From: CAZQFV01 sp964592645
GTDB lineage: Bacteria; Chloroflexota; Chloroflexia; DTKN01
Assembly: GCA_964592645.1 (NCBI GenBank)
Contig: CAZQFV010000017.1
Location: forward strand, 21,971-85,970
DNA: 64,000 bases
Direction: 5' to 3'
Under the pieces are notes generated by a model. The model was not told the DNA's origin. It saw only the letters and a list, made by a program, of their open reading frames with translations, and did not search any database. Made by a program: the position numbers and the translations under genes. This document shows positions 53,146-61,890 of this stretch, piece by piece. The stretch's first letter is position 1. Each line of letters starts with the position of its first letter.

Positions 53146-54492
53146 CTATTCCGCCTCCGGCTCCAGGCGCATGTCCAGCAGCTCGCCGGAAAACATCCGC
53201 AGGGGCACGTCCTGGGTATAGCGCACGATCAGCGCCGAGGCGGGTAACTTTGTGCGCCCGCCCCGCACGCGCACCGTCGCCCCCCCGAGCAGATCGGTAT
53301 AGGTGCCGTCGGGCAGTTGCACCTCCACGCTCCCGGAAGCGGACGAGACGTTCGAGATGCCGTAGAGCCCGGCCCCCGGATAGACCCACGCCGCCTGGAT
53401 GGCCGGCTCGGCCGCCAGCAGGACGAACTGCCCGTTGACCTGGGCCGGGTCTTTTTTCAGTCCGGCCAGAATGGTCAGCCAAGGCGCCAGTTCATAGTCG
53501 CCCCAAGCGATCGGATCCCGGTCGAAGAGCGAGGGCCTGTGGCGGGCGGCCGATTCCTGGCCGGCGTAGATCAGAAAGGCGCCGCGGTTCAAGGCTTGGA
53601 AGGCCGTCCAGGCCAGGGCCTGCTCGCGGCTGCGGGCCAGGCGCATGATGCGCGGTTGATCGTGGTTTTCTACGCAGCGCATTTTGACATAATTCCCAGG
53701 GTAGATGCAGTCTTGGAAGCGCAGCATCTCCACATAACGCGCCGCCGACACCTTGCCCAGCACGGCCGCCTGCCAGAGCGGCCAGATGTCATAGTCGTAG
53801 GTCAGGTCGAAGGCGCGGTAGAGTTCGCCGTCGGAAAGGGTGGGCAAACCTTTGCGGCGTCGTTCATCTACAAAAGAGGCATGCACCGATTCGGCCAGCC
53901 AGATAACCCCCGGCTTGACCTGGGCCACTCCCCGGCGCGCCGCCAGCCAGAAGGCTTCCGGCAGGAGCGAGGCGACGTCGCAGCGGAACCCGTCCACGCC
54001 CAGCGAGGCCCACTGCTGCAAGGTTTCGACCAGGTAGGCGGTGAGCTCGGGGTGGGGGTGTTTCAAGTCGATGACGTCGCTCCAATCGGGCACCGTGGTG
54101 ACCGGCGCGCCGTGCTCGTCCTGGTGAAACCACTCCGGATGTTCGCCCACCAGCCGCGAGTCGTGGGCGGTGTGGTTATAGACCACGTCGATCATTACCT
54201 TTAGGCCCAGGGCGTGGGCGCGTTCGACGAGGCGGGCGAAGTCGGCCCGCGTGCCGTATTCCGGGTTGATGCCGCGGTAGTCGGCGATGGAATAGGGGCA
54301 GCCCAGCGCGCCCTTTTTCTTCACCTGGCCGATGGGGTGGATCGGCATGAACCAGACGATGTCCACGCCCAGCGCCGCGATGCGCGGCAGGTCGGCCTCG
54401 ACGTCGGCAAAGGTGCCGGAGGGGCCGTGGTTGCGGACATAGACCTCGTAGAGCACCAAGTTGCGGTAGGAAAGGGGGGTATCGTGCGCCAT
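53146..54492 (-). CDS. Glycoside hydrolase family 13 alpha-amylase-type enzyme
   Basis: A 448-residue cytoplasmic enzyme without a signal peptide. GH13 motifs in order: DVVYNHT (region I, about 102), DGFRCDVAS (region II, Asp about 172 as nucleophile), WLAESVH (region III, Glu about 201 as acid/base) and VENHDQ (region IV, Asp about 278). The catalytic triad is complete. Lack of a signal peptide means it acts on imported maltodextrins. It is 12 bases downstream of the 4-alpha-glucanotransferase gene, so they form a transcription unit. Confidence 0.92.
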   Translation of the reverse strand: MAHDTPLSYRNLVLYEVYVRNHGPSGTFADVEADLPRIAALGVDIVWFMPIHPIGQVKKKGALGCPYSIADYRGINPEYGTRADFARLVERAHALGLKVMIDVVYNHTAHDSRLVGEHPEWFHQDEHGAPVTTVPDWSDVIDLKHPHPELTAYLVETLQQWASLGVDGFRCDVASLLPEAFWLAARRGVAQVKPGVIWLAESVHASFVDERRRKGLPTLSDGELYRAFDLTYDYDIWPLWQAAVLGKVSAARYVEMLRFQDCIYPGNYVKMRCVENHDQPRIMRLARSREQALAWTAFQALNRGAFLIYAGQESAARHRPSLFDRDPIAWGDYELAPWLTILAGLKKDPAQVNGQFVLLAAEPAIQAAWVYPGAGLYGISNVSSASGSVEVQLPDGTYTDLLGGATVRVRGGRTKLPASALIVRYTQDVPLRMFSGELLDMRLEPEAE

Positions 54493-54504
54493 AGCGATTG
54501 AACC

Positions 54505-56025
54505 TCACTCCTGTTCCGGCAGCCGTCCGTAGATGCGGGTCAGCTTCTTCAGCCGTATGGCCAGGTCCGGGGTAAGCGCCCCGGGCAAGAGCCGCCAGCA
54601 CCAGTTGGGCGGGCCGGAGGTGCTGGGGGTGTTCATACGGGCCTCGTGTCCCAGGGAAAGCATGTCCTGGGCGGTGGTCATCGCCGTATGGGCGACCGAG
54701 GCCCAGCCCAGGCGGATCAGGTCCCAGGCCAGGTCGGCGGCGTCGCTGTTCATATACTCAAGAGCATAGGTCCGTTCCGCCTCGGTCGAGGTGACCTGAT
54801 ACCAGCCCAGCGCCGTATCGTTGTCGTGGGTGCCGGTGTAGACCACCCAATCGCGGGTAAAGTTGTGGGGCAGGAAGCGGTCGTGAGCGTCGGTGGCGAA
54901 GGCGAACTGCAGGATCTTCATCCCCGGGTAGCCGAACTCGGCCATGAGGCGGTCCAGGCCGGCCCGCGAGGCGTCGTCAAAGTCGCCTAGATCTTCGGCG
55001 ATGATGGCCACCTCGCCCAGGGCGGCGGTGACGGCGCGGAAGAGATCGGCCCCCGGTCCGTAGAGCCAGCGTCCCTTGACGGCCGTCTCCTCGCCGGCCG
55101 GCACCTCCCAGTAGTTGTAAAAGCCACGGAAGTGGTCGATGCGCACAACGTCGGCCTGGGTAAAAGCCATGCGGAAGCGGGCGATCCACCAGGCGTAGCC
55201 GTCGTCGGCCAGCACGTCCCAGCGATAGAGGGGGTGCCCCCACAGTTGCCCGGTCTCGCTGAAGTAGTCGGGCGGCACGCCCGACACGACGGTGGGGCGG
55301 AGGTCCTCGTCCAGGTGAAAGAGGTGGGGATGCGCCCACACGTCGGCGCTGTCCAGGGAGACAAAGATGGGAATGTCGCCGATGATGCGCACGCCGCGTT
55401 CGTTGGCATAGCGCTTGAGGGCCAACCATTGCTCGAATACCAACCACTGGCGGTATTTTTGGCCGGCGATCTCCTCCGCCAGTTCCTGCCGGGCGCGGGC
55501 CAGGGCCGCGGGTTGGCGCCGCTTGAGGTCGGTCTCCCACTCGGTCCATGGGCGCAGCCCGTGGAACTTTTTCAGCGCCATAAAGAGGGCATAGTCGTCC
55601 AGCCAGGCCGCCTGCTCGTGGCAGAAGCGCTCCAGGGCGGCGCGCTGCTCCGGCGCGGCGCCGGCCTGGAAGTTGGCAAAGGCCCGCTCCAGCAGCTCCG
55701 TCTTGTAGGGGATGACCCGGCCAAAGTCGACGCGCTCCTGGGGAAAGGGCGGAACCTCGGCGATATCGGAGGGGGCCAGGTGGCCGGCCGCCACAAGCCG
55801 CTCCGGGCCGATCAGTATGGGGTTGCCGGCAAAGGCCGAGAGCCCCTGGTAGGGCGAGTCGCCGTAGCCCGTCGGGCTCATCGGCAGCACCTGCCAGTAG
55901 CCCTGGCCGGCCGCCGCCAGAAAGTCGATGAAACGGTAGGCCTCGTCGCCCAGGTCGCCGATGCCGAAGCGCCCCGGCAGCGAGGTGGGGTGGAGCACGA
56001 TGCCACTGCGGCGTGGAAAGCGCAT
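54505..56025 (-). CDS. malQ: 4-alpha-glucanotransferase (amylomaltase, GH77)
   Basis: A 506-residue GH77 enzyme: HPTSLPGRFGIGDLGDEAY at the N-terminus (a family hallmark), VVRIDHFRGFYNYW (Asp about 297 nucleophile), IIAEDLGDF (Glu about 344 acid/base) and YTGTHDNDT (Asp about 401). It transfers maltosyl groups between alpha-glucans and releases glucose, working with the amylase. First gene of a minus-strand unit with a promoter at 56058-56087. Confidence 0.95.
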   Translation of the reverse strand: MRFPRRSGIVLHPTSLPGRFGIGDLGDEAYRFIDFLAAAGQGYWQVLPMSPTGYGDSPYQGLSAFAGNPILIGPERLVAAGHLAPSDIAEVPPFPQERVDFGRVIPYKTELLERAFANFQAGAAPEQRAALERFCHEQAAWLDDYALFMALKKFHGLRPWTEWETDLKRRQPAALARARQELAEEIAGQKYRQWLVFEQWLALKRYANERGVRIIGDIPIFVSLDSADVWAHPHLFHLDEDLRPTVVSGVPPDYFSETGQLWGHPLYRWDVLADDGYAWWIARFRMAFTQADVVRIDHFRGFYNYWEVPAGEETAVKGRWLYGPGADLFRAVTAALGEVAIIAEDLGDFDDASRAGLDRLMAEFGYPGMKILQFAFATDAHDRFLPHNFTRDWVVYTGTHDNDTALGWYQVTSTEAERTYALEYMNSDAADLAWDLIRLGWASVAHTAMTTAQDMLSLGHEARMNTPSTSGPPNWCWRLLPGALTPDLAIRLKKLTRIYGRLPEQE

Positions 56026-56057
56026 GGGTCCTCCTTGGATTGTCGTCAGGTGGGGCT

Positions 56058-56087
56058 ATTATAGCAGAGGAGTGCCCTTTTACACAA
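56058..56087 (-). promoter_or_regulatory. Promoter of malQ
   Basis: TTGTGT (56082-56087), an 18-base spacer, TATAAT (56058-56063) on the minus strand, 33 bases before the ATG at 56025. Confidence 0.7.
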
Positions 56088-56153
56088 ATTCGGCCCCCCT
56101 TTTGTCTGCCGCGCCATGTATCTCTCCGTGTGCCTGCTATCGGCAAGAGGCGT

Positions 56154-56182
56154 TTGACATCCTCTGCGCTTGCTGATACAAT
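56154..56182 (+). promoter_or_regulatory. Promoter of the GH5 gene
   Basis: TTGACA (56154-56159), exactly 17 bases, TACAAT (56177-56182) on the plus strand; divergent from the malQ promoter. The leader to the start is about 110 bases. Confidence 0.75.
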
Positions 56183-56297
56183 CGTCTCCGGTCGGCTGTT
56201 TTCCGCCACGCCGAGGAGCGCGGATGCGCAAGGGCCGTTGTCCTATCGGCGAGAAGGCTTCGCCGATCCGCAATCTCGCCACGTCGAGGGGGTGCCG

Positions 56298-58175
56298 TTG
56301 ATCCGCATCTCCGGTCCCTGTTTCCAAGACGAGCACGGCCGCACCCTGCTGCTGCGCGGCGTCAACTTGGGGGGCAGCTCCAAGGTGCCCTTCCCCAATG
56401 GCGCCACCCACGTCCGCGAGGGCTTTTTCGACCACCGCAACGTCTCTTTCGTCGGCCGGCCCTTTCCGCTGGAGGAGGCCGACGAGCATTTCGCCCGGCT
56501 GCGCTCCTGGGGCTACACCTTCCTGCGCTTCCTCATCACCTGGGAGGCGCTGGAGCACGCCGGCCCGGGGCGCTACGACGAGGAGTACCTCGACTACCTC
56601 TACCAGGTGGTGCAGAAGGCCGGCCAGCACGGCCTCTCCCTCTTTATCGACCCCCACCAGGATGTCTGGAGCCGCTTCTCCGGCGGCGACGGCGCGCCCG
56701 GCTGGACGTTCGAGGCCGTGGGGATGGACATCACGCGCTTCGCCGAGACCGGCGCCGCCATCGTCCACGCCACCCACGGCGATCCCTTTCCCCAGATGGT
56801 TTGGGCCAACAACGGAAGCAAGCTGGCGGCGGCCACGATGTTCACCCTCTTTTTCGGCGGCAACGACTTTGCCCCCAACGCCCTGGTCGACGGCGAGCCG
56901 GTCCAGGAGTACCTGCAGCGCCACTACCTGGCCGCCATCCAGCAGGTCGCCATGCGGCTCCGGGATCTGCCCCACGTCGTCGGCTACGACACGCTCAACG
57001 AGCCCGCGGAGGGGTTCATCGGCTGCCCGGACCTGCGCCGCCGGCTCGGCCGGCCCTACAAGGGCGATGCGCCGACCGCCTGGCAGGCCATCCTCCTGGG
57101 GGCGGGTTTCCCCCAGAAAGTGGAGCGCTTCGAACCCGGGCCGACCGGCATCCGCCGGGCGGGCGCGCGGCTGCTGAACGCGGGGCGGGTGAACCTCTGG
57201 CGCGACGGCCTCTGCCTGTGGAGGCAGAACGGGGTATGGGACCTCGATGCCCGGGGCCGGCCCCGGCTCCTGCGCCCCCACCACTTTGCTTCCGTGGCCG
57301 GCCGGCCCGCCAACTTTCACCGCGATTACCTCCGCCCCTTTGCCAAGCGCTTTGCCCAGGCCGTCCGGTCGATCGACCCCCGGGCCCTCATCTTTGTCGA
57401 GGGCCTCCCGATGGCCGCCTCCCACCTGACCTGGGGGGCGGAAGACGCCCCCGATGTAGCGCACGCCGCCCATTGGTACGACGGCCTGACCGTGGTGCTC
57501 AAAGAGTACATTCCCTGGCTGGGGGTGGACGCGGGCACGATGAAACTGGTGTGGGGGCGCCGGCGGGTCGAGTGGGCCTTTGTCGAGCAGTTGGCCGCGA
57601 TCCGGTCCGTCTCGGAGCGGGAGATGGGCGGTATTCCTACCCTGATCGGTGAGTTCGGGGTGCCGTTCGACCTGCACGGCGGGGAAGCGTTCCGCAGCGG
57701 CGATTTCTCGCGCGTTGCCCGGGCCCTGGACCGCACCTTCCGCGCGCTGGAGGCCAATTTGCTCGGCGGGACGCTGTGGAACTATACGGCCGATAACACC
57801 AACGCCCGCGGAGACCAGTGGAACGGCGAGGATTTTTCCATCTTCAGCCGGGACCAGCAGCGCGGGACGGGCGGCCTCGACGACGGCGGCCGGGCGCTGG
57901 AGGCCGCCGTGCGCCCCTACGCCCGGGCGACGGCCGGCACGCCGCTGCGGATGTCCTTCGACTACCGCAGCGGGCGCTTTGCCTTCTGCTTCCGCCACGA
58001 CCCGGCGGTGATGGAGCCCACCGAGATCTATCTGCCGCGCCTGCACTACCCCTCCGGCTGCACCGTGGAGGTTTCGGACGGGCGCTACGAACTGGACCGC
58101 GAGGCGCAGTTGCTGCGCTATTGGCACACGGCGGCGCGGGACGTGCATACGGTGCTTGTGGCAAGGGGGCATTGA
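56298..58175 (+). CDS. GH5 glycoside hydrolase (endoglycoceramidase/cellulase-like)
   Basis: A 625-residue enzyme without a signal peptide. The GH5 barrel shows LFIDPHQDVWSRFSGG (family-specific His/Asp), GYDTLNEPAEGF (Glu about 235 acid/base) and LIGEFGVPFD (Glu about 452 nucleophile). The C-terminal 120 residues are beta-rich (SFDYRSGRFAFCFRHD) and resemble the accessory domain of endoglycoceramidase-type GH5 proteins. Such enzymes cleave glycans from glycolipids. I take the TTG at 56298 (GAGGGG, six bases before); the GTG at 56292 is also possible. Next to amidohydrolase. Confidence 0.88.
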   Translation: MIRISGPCFQDEHGRTLLLRGVNLGGSSKVPFPNGATHVREGFFDHRNVSFVGRPFPLEEADEHFARLRSWGYTFLRFLITWEALEHAGPGRYDEEYLDYLYQVVQKAGQHGLSLFIDPHQDVWSRFSGGDGAPGWTFEAVGMDITRFAETGAAIVHATHGDPFPQMVWANNGSKLAAATMFTLFFGGNDFAPNALVDGEPVQEYLQRHYLAAIQQVAMRLRDLPHVVGYDTLNEPAEGFIGCPDLRRRLGRPYKGDAPTAWQAILLGAGFPQKVERFEPGPTGIRRAGARLLNAGRVNLWRDGLCLWRQNGVWDLDARGRPRLLRPHHFASVAGRPANFHRDYLRPFAKRFAQAVRSIDPRALIFVEGLPMAASHLTWGAEDAPDVAHAAHWYDGLTVVLKEYIPWLGVDAGTMKLVWGRRRVEWAFVEQLAAIRSVSEREMGGIPTLIGEFGVPFDLHGGEAFRSGDFSRVARALDRTFRALEANLLGGTLWNYTADNTNARGDQWNGEDFSIFSRDQQRGTGGLDDGGRALEAAVRPYARATAGTPLRMSFDYRSGRFAFCFRHDPAVMEPTEIYLPRLHYPSGCTVEVSDGRYELDREAQLLRYWHTAARDVHTVLVARGH

Positions 58176-58210
58176 GAGCAGAGAGCAGAGAGCTGAAATG
58201 GAGGCTTCCC

Positions 58211-59437
58211 ATGATCGCCATCGTCAACGGTAAAGTCTTGACCATCACCCAAGGCACCTTCGATCCCGGCACCGTGCTGATCGAAGGGCCAAAGATCGCC
58301 GCCGTGGGGGCGGACCTCCCCATCCCCCCCGGCGCCGAGGTGATCGACGCCGCCGGCAAGGTGGTGATGCCCGGGCTGATCGACGCCCACTGCCACGTCG
58401 GCCTTTTCCCCGACGGCGTCGGCTGGGAGTATTCCGACGGCAACGAGTGCACCGATCCGATCACGCCGCAGATGCGCGGGATCGACGCCCTGCACCCCGA
58501 GGACATGGCCTGGCCGGAGCTCGTCGCCGACGGCGTGACCTGTGTCTTTACCGGCCCGGGCAGCGGCAACATCATCGGTGGGCAGAGCCTCTGTGTGAAG
58601 ACGGTGCCGCGGGCCGGCGTGGAGCAGATGGTGCTGTTGAACCCGGCGGGGATGAAGATGGCCCTGGGCGAGAACCCGCGGCGGGTCTACGGACAGCAGC
58701 AAAAGGCACCGGCCACGCGCATGGCCAACGCCGCTGCCCTGCGCCAAGCCCTGGTGGATACACAGAACTATATGGAGAAATGGCGCCGCTACGAGGAGGA
58801 CAGCGCCGCCTACGCGGCCCGGGCCGCCGAGGGACAGCCCTCGGGCGAGCCCCCCAAGATGCCGGAGCGCAACCTCAAGTGCGAGGCGCTGGTGCCGGTG
58901 CTGCGCCGGAAGCTCAAGGCGCGCATCCATGCCCACCGCGCCGACGACATCTTCACCGCCATCCGCATCGCCGAGGAGTTCAATTTGGACATCGCCATCG
59001 AGCACTGCACCGAGGGGTACAAGATCGCCGCCGTCCTGGCCGAAAAGCGCATTCCCGCAGTGGTCGGGCCGATCCTCTTCTCGCGCACCAAGTACGAGCT
59101 GCGCGGCATGACCCCGCGCAACCCCGGCATCCTCTCCCGGGCCGGCGTGCTGGTGGCCATCCAGACCGACGAGTCCTCGGCGACGCGCTACCTGGCGATC
59201 AACGCCGCCCTGGCGGTGCGCGAGGGCATGCCGGAGGAAGACGCCCTGCGGGCCATCACCATCAACGCCGCCCAGATCATCGGCGTGGCCGACCGGGTGG
59301 GCAGCCTGGAGCCCGGCAAAGACGCCGACGTGGTGATCTTCAGCGGGCACCCGTTCGACTACCGCACCGTCGCCGAGCTGGTGATTGTGGATGGAGAGGT
59401 GGCCTTCCGCCGGACAGTTGGCCGCCCCATCAACTGA
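58211..59437 (+). CDS. Amidohydrolase (imidazolonepropionase/isoaspartyl-dipeptidase-type)
   Basis: A 408-residue metal-dependent hydrolase: VVMPGLIDAHCHVGLF carries the metal-binding HxH at the start of the TIM barrel, HAHRADDIFTA and IAIEHCTEGY supply further His ligands, and QTDESSATR the late Asp. GSLEPGKDADVVIFSG is the usual C-terminal box. Substrate (an amide or cyclic amide) cannot be named. GGAGG precedes the ATG. It is 35 bases after the GH5 gene and probably cotranscribed. Confidence 0.88.
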   Translation: MIAIVNGKVLTITQGTFDPGTVLIEGPKIAAVGADLPIPPGAEVIDAAGKVVMPGLIDAHCHVGLFPDGVGWEYSDGNECTDPITPQMRGIDALHPEDMAWPELVADGVTCVFTGPGSGNIIGGQSLCVKTVPRAGVEQMVLLNPAGMKMALGENPRRVYGQQQKAPATRMANAAALRQALVDTQNYMEKWRRYEEDSAAYAARAAEGQPSGEPPKMPERNLKCEALVPVLRRKLKARIHAHRADDIFTAIRIAEEFNLDIAIEHCTEGYKIAAVLAEKRIPAVVGPILFSRTKYELRGMTPRNPGILSRAGVLVAIQTDESSATRYLAINAALAVREGMPEEDALRAITINAAQIIGVADRVGSLEPGKDADVVIFSGHPFDYRTVAELVIVDGEVAFRRTVGRPIN

Positions 59438-59462
59438 AACACGCCCTTGCTCCTATTCTTCC

Positions 59463-59491
59463 TTGATTTTTGTTCCCTATTCTGCTATAAT
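59463..59491 (+). promoter_or_regulatory. Promoter of the small membrane protein
   Basis: TTGATT (59463-59468), exactly 17 bases, TATAAT (59486-59491), with TG one base before the -10 (extended). Gene start is 53 bases on. Confidence 0.8.
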
Positions 59492-59543
59492 GTACCCGTC
59501 ACGAAGCGGCATCGACTTCTATGGCAATGAAAAGGAGGCCTCT

Positions 59544-60002
59544 ATGGAGCAACCGAACCTGGCACAACCCGCCTATGAAGCGCCGAAGAAGAAGAGCAAA
59601 CTGGGTCTGATCCTGGGCATCGCCGGCGGCGCCGTCGTGCTGTGCGTCGCCTTTTTCCTGATCCTCTTTTTGGTCGTCCTCCGGGTCACGGCGCCGGCCG
59701 CCGACGTCGGCGAGGCCTTTATGGTCGCCCTGCGGGACGGGAACTATCGTGCGGCCTACGACATGTGCACAACAGACTTGCAGGCCGAAATCGGCGACGC
59801 CGATGACCTGAGGGCGCTGATCGAGGACAGCGATGCCGCCCCGGTGAAGTGGACCTTTACCTCGCGCAACATCCGGAACGACCAGGCGCAACTGCTCGGC
59901 ACGGGCAGCTTCGGCGGGGGACAGGAGGCCGACATCGAGATCGTCCTGAACAAGGAGGGGAACGCTTGGTTGGTCTCGGGGTTTCACTTTGAATGGAAAT
60001 GA
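59544..60002 (+). CDS. Membrane-anchored protein of the DUF4864/DUF4878-like kind
   Basis: A 152-residue protein: short Lys-rich N-terminus (APKKKSKLG), one TM segment (LILGIAGGAVVLCVAFFLILF) and an extracytoplasmic domain with VGEAFMVALRDGNYRAAYDMC, an arrangement common in small NTF2-like membrane proteins. AAGGAGG precedes the ATG. No catalytic residues are visible. Convergent with the ABC exporter genes; a hairpin lies between. Confidence 0.75.
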   Translation: MEQPNLAQPAYEAPKKKSKLGLILGIAGGAVVLCVAFFLILFLVVLRVTAPAADVGEAFMVALRDGNYRAAYDMCTTDLQAEIGDADDLRALIEDSDAAPVKWTFTSRNIRNDQAQLLGTGSFGGGQEADIEIVLNKEGNAWLVSGFHFEWK

Positions 60003-60022
60003 TACAAGAAGCAGGGGGGCAG

Positions 60023-60065
60023 GAAGCAGGATGCAAGGTTAGAACTGCTCCTTGCATCCTGCTTC
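60023..60065. terminator. Hairpin between convergent genes
   Basis: GAAGCAGGATGCAAGG (60023-60038) pairs with its exact complement (60050-60065) around an 11-base loop. It lies between a plus gene ending at 60002 and a minus gene ending at 60070, so it probably ends both transcripts, though neither side has a clear T-run. It is related to purine-rich repeats seen elsewhere between genes. Confidence 0.45.
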
Positions 60066-60069
60066 TCGC

Positions 60070-61890
60070 CTACTGCAACGCCGCTACTGCGGTTTCCTGG
60101 AAGGGATCGTAGGCCCGCTCCATTTCTTCCCGGAACTGCCGCGTGTACAGCTCATAGTACTTGCCGCGCCGGCGGATCAGTTCGGCATGCGAGCCCATCT
60201 CCTGGATCGTCCCGTCCTCGATGACCAGGATGCGATCGGCCCGGCGGATGGTCGACAGGCGGTGGGCGATGATGAAGGAGGTGCAGCCTTTCATCAATTG
60301 TTCCATGCCCCGCTGGATGAGCGCCTCCGTGAGGGTGTCCACCGACGAGGTAGCCTCGTCCATGACAAAGATCTCCGGCCGGGCCAGCACGGCCCGCGCC
60401 AGGCTGATGAGCTGCTTCTGGCCCACCGAAAGCAGGTTGCCGCCCTCGCCGACATCCTCGTCGTAGCCCTTGTCCAGCCGCGTGATAAAGGCGTGCGCCC
60501 CGGCCAGCCGCGCCGCTTGCTCCACCTCCTCGTCGGTGGCGTCGAGCCGGCCGTAGCGGATGTTCTCGCGCACCGTGCCCGAGAAGAGGTGCGGCGTCTG
60601 CAACACCACCCCGATGCGCGATTGGATGGCGTGGAGCGACAGGTCGCGGTAGTCGCGCCCGCCGATGCGGATGGTGCCGGCCTTGGGTTCGTAGAAGCGG
60701 CAGACCAGGTTGACGATCGTCGTCTTCCCGCCGCCGGTCGGTCCGACCAGGGCGATCGTCTCGCCCGCCCGTACCTTTAGCGAAAAGTCGCGCAGCACCG
60801 GCTTGCCGCCTTCATAGGCAAAGTCAACATGGTCGAACTCGATCTCCCCGCGCAGCGTGCCCGGGTCGATGGCCCCCTCGCGGTCGGTGACCTCGGGGAC
60901 GGCGTCGAGCAGCGAAAAGACGCGCTCCGCGGAGGCCACAGAGTGCTGCATCTCGGCGTAGACGCGGGCCATGTCCTGGATGGGCCACATCATGAAGGTG
61001 ACGTAAGAGATGAAAGCCTGGATGGTGCCCACGGTGAGGCCGCCGATCTCCACCTGCCGGCCGCCGAACCAGATGATGCCGCCGATGGCCACGGCGCTGA
61101 TGATCTGCACCACCGGCAGGAACAGCGCCGACAGCCAGGCCGCGCGGAAGGAGGAGCCGTACATCTCCTGGGCCAGGGCGGTGAACTCGCCCAGATTGGC
61201 CTCCTCGCGGCACAGCGCCTTGACCACGCGCACCCCGGTGATGTTCTCGTTGTAGGTGCCGGTGATCTTGCTGTTCAGCTTGCGCACCCGCCGGAACTCG
61301 ACGATGATCTTTTTGCGGAACTGCACGGCCACGAAAAAGAGCAGCGGCAGCGTCGCCAGCACCAGCAGGGCCAGCTTCCAGTTCAGCATGAACATAAAGT
61401 AGGCCGACGTCAGGATGCTCATCAGCGCCCAGGTGGAGTCGAGCAGCCCCCAGGTGGCCAGGTCGGCGATGCGCCCCGAGTCCGAGCTGACGCGGGCCAT
61501 GATCCAGCCCACCGGCGTGCGGCTGAAGTAGGAGAACGACAGGTCCTGCAGGTGGTCGAACATCTTCTGCCGCAGATCGTACTGCAGCCGCTCGCCCAGC
61601 ACGCCGGCCAGGAAGATCAGCCCCAGCACCGCCGCGGACTGTAGGAAGATGGTCCCGCCGTAGAGCGCCAGCACGCGGGTCAGTGCCGACCTGTCGCCCG
61701 ACAGGATGCCCTCGTCGATGATCAGCTTGCGCAGGTAGGCAAAGTACGAGTCCAGCAGGGCGCTGAACCCGACCAGCAGCATGAACCCGGTTACCCATTT
61801 CCAGTAGGGCCGGGCCTGGGCGGCGATGCGCAGCACCGTGCGCCCGTTGAATTGGGTGGTGAACTCTTCTTCCTCAAAGTACTCCGACAC
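60070..61890 (-). CDS. Heterodimeric ABC exporter subunit with intact catalytic Glu (BmrC/BmrD type)
   Basis: A 606-residue half-transporter: six TM segments (about 30-320), Walker A GPTGGGKTT, degenerate signature LLSVGQKQLISLARA and Walker B IFVMDEATSSVD with the catalytic Glu. The GTG at 61890 follows AGGAGG. The upstream gene has the opposite pattern (normal signature, Asp at the catalytic position), so the two make one working and one degenerate ATP site as in BmrCD and TM287/288. Substrates are likely lipophilic drugs or lipids. Genes overlap by 17 bases. Confidence 0.9.
   Translation of the reverse strand: MSEYFEEEEFTTQFNGRTVLRIAAQARPYWKWVTGFMLLVGFSALLDSYFAYLRKLIIDEGILSGDRSALTRVLALYGGTIFLQSAAVLGLIFLAGVLGERLQYDLRQKMFDHLQDLSFSYFSRTPVGWIMARVSSDSGRIADLATWGLLDSTWALMSILTSAYFMFMLNWKLALLVLATLPLLFFVAVQFRKKIIVEFRRVRKLNSKITGTYNENITGVRVVKALCREEANLGEFTALAQEMYGSSFRAAWLSALFLPVVQIISAVAIGGIIWFGGRQVEIGGLTVGTIQAFISYVTFMMWPIQDMARVYAEMQHSVASAERVFSLLDAVPEVTDREGAIDPGTLRGEIEFDHVDFAYEGGKPVLRDFSLKVRAGETIALVGPTGGGKTTIVNLVCRFYEPKAGTIRIGGRDYRDLSLHAIQSRIGVVLQTPHLFSGTVRENIRYGRLDATDEEVEQAARLAGAHAFITRLDKGYDEDVGEGGNLLSVGQKQLISLARAVLARPEIFVMDEATSSVDTLTEALIQRGMEQLMKGCTSFIIAHRLSTIRRADRILVIEDGTIQEMGSHAELIRRRGKYYELYTRQFREEMERAYDPFQETAVAALQ

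Noticed and set aside
56046..58172. A 708-residue minus-strand open frame across the GH5 gene
   Set aside because: No family features; the plus strand has the catalytic motifs of GH5 in order. Long antisense frames are expected at this GC content.
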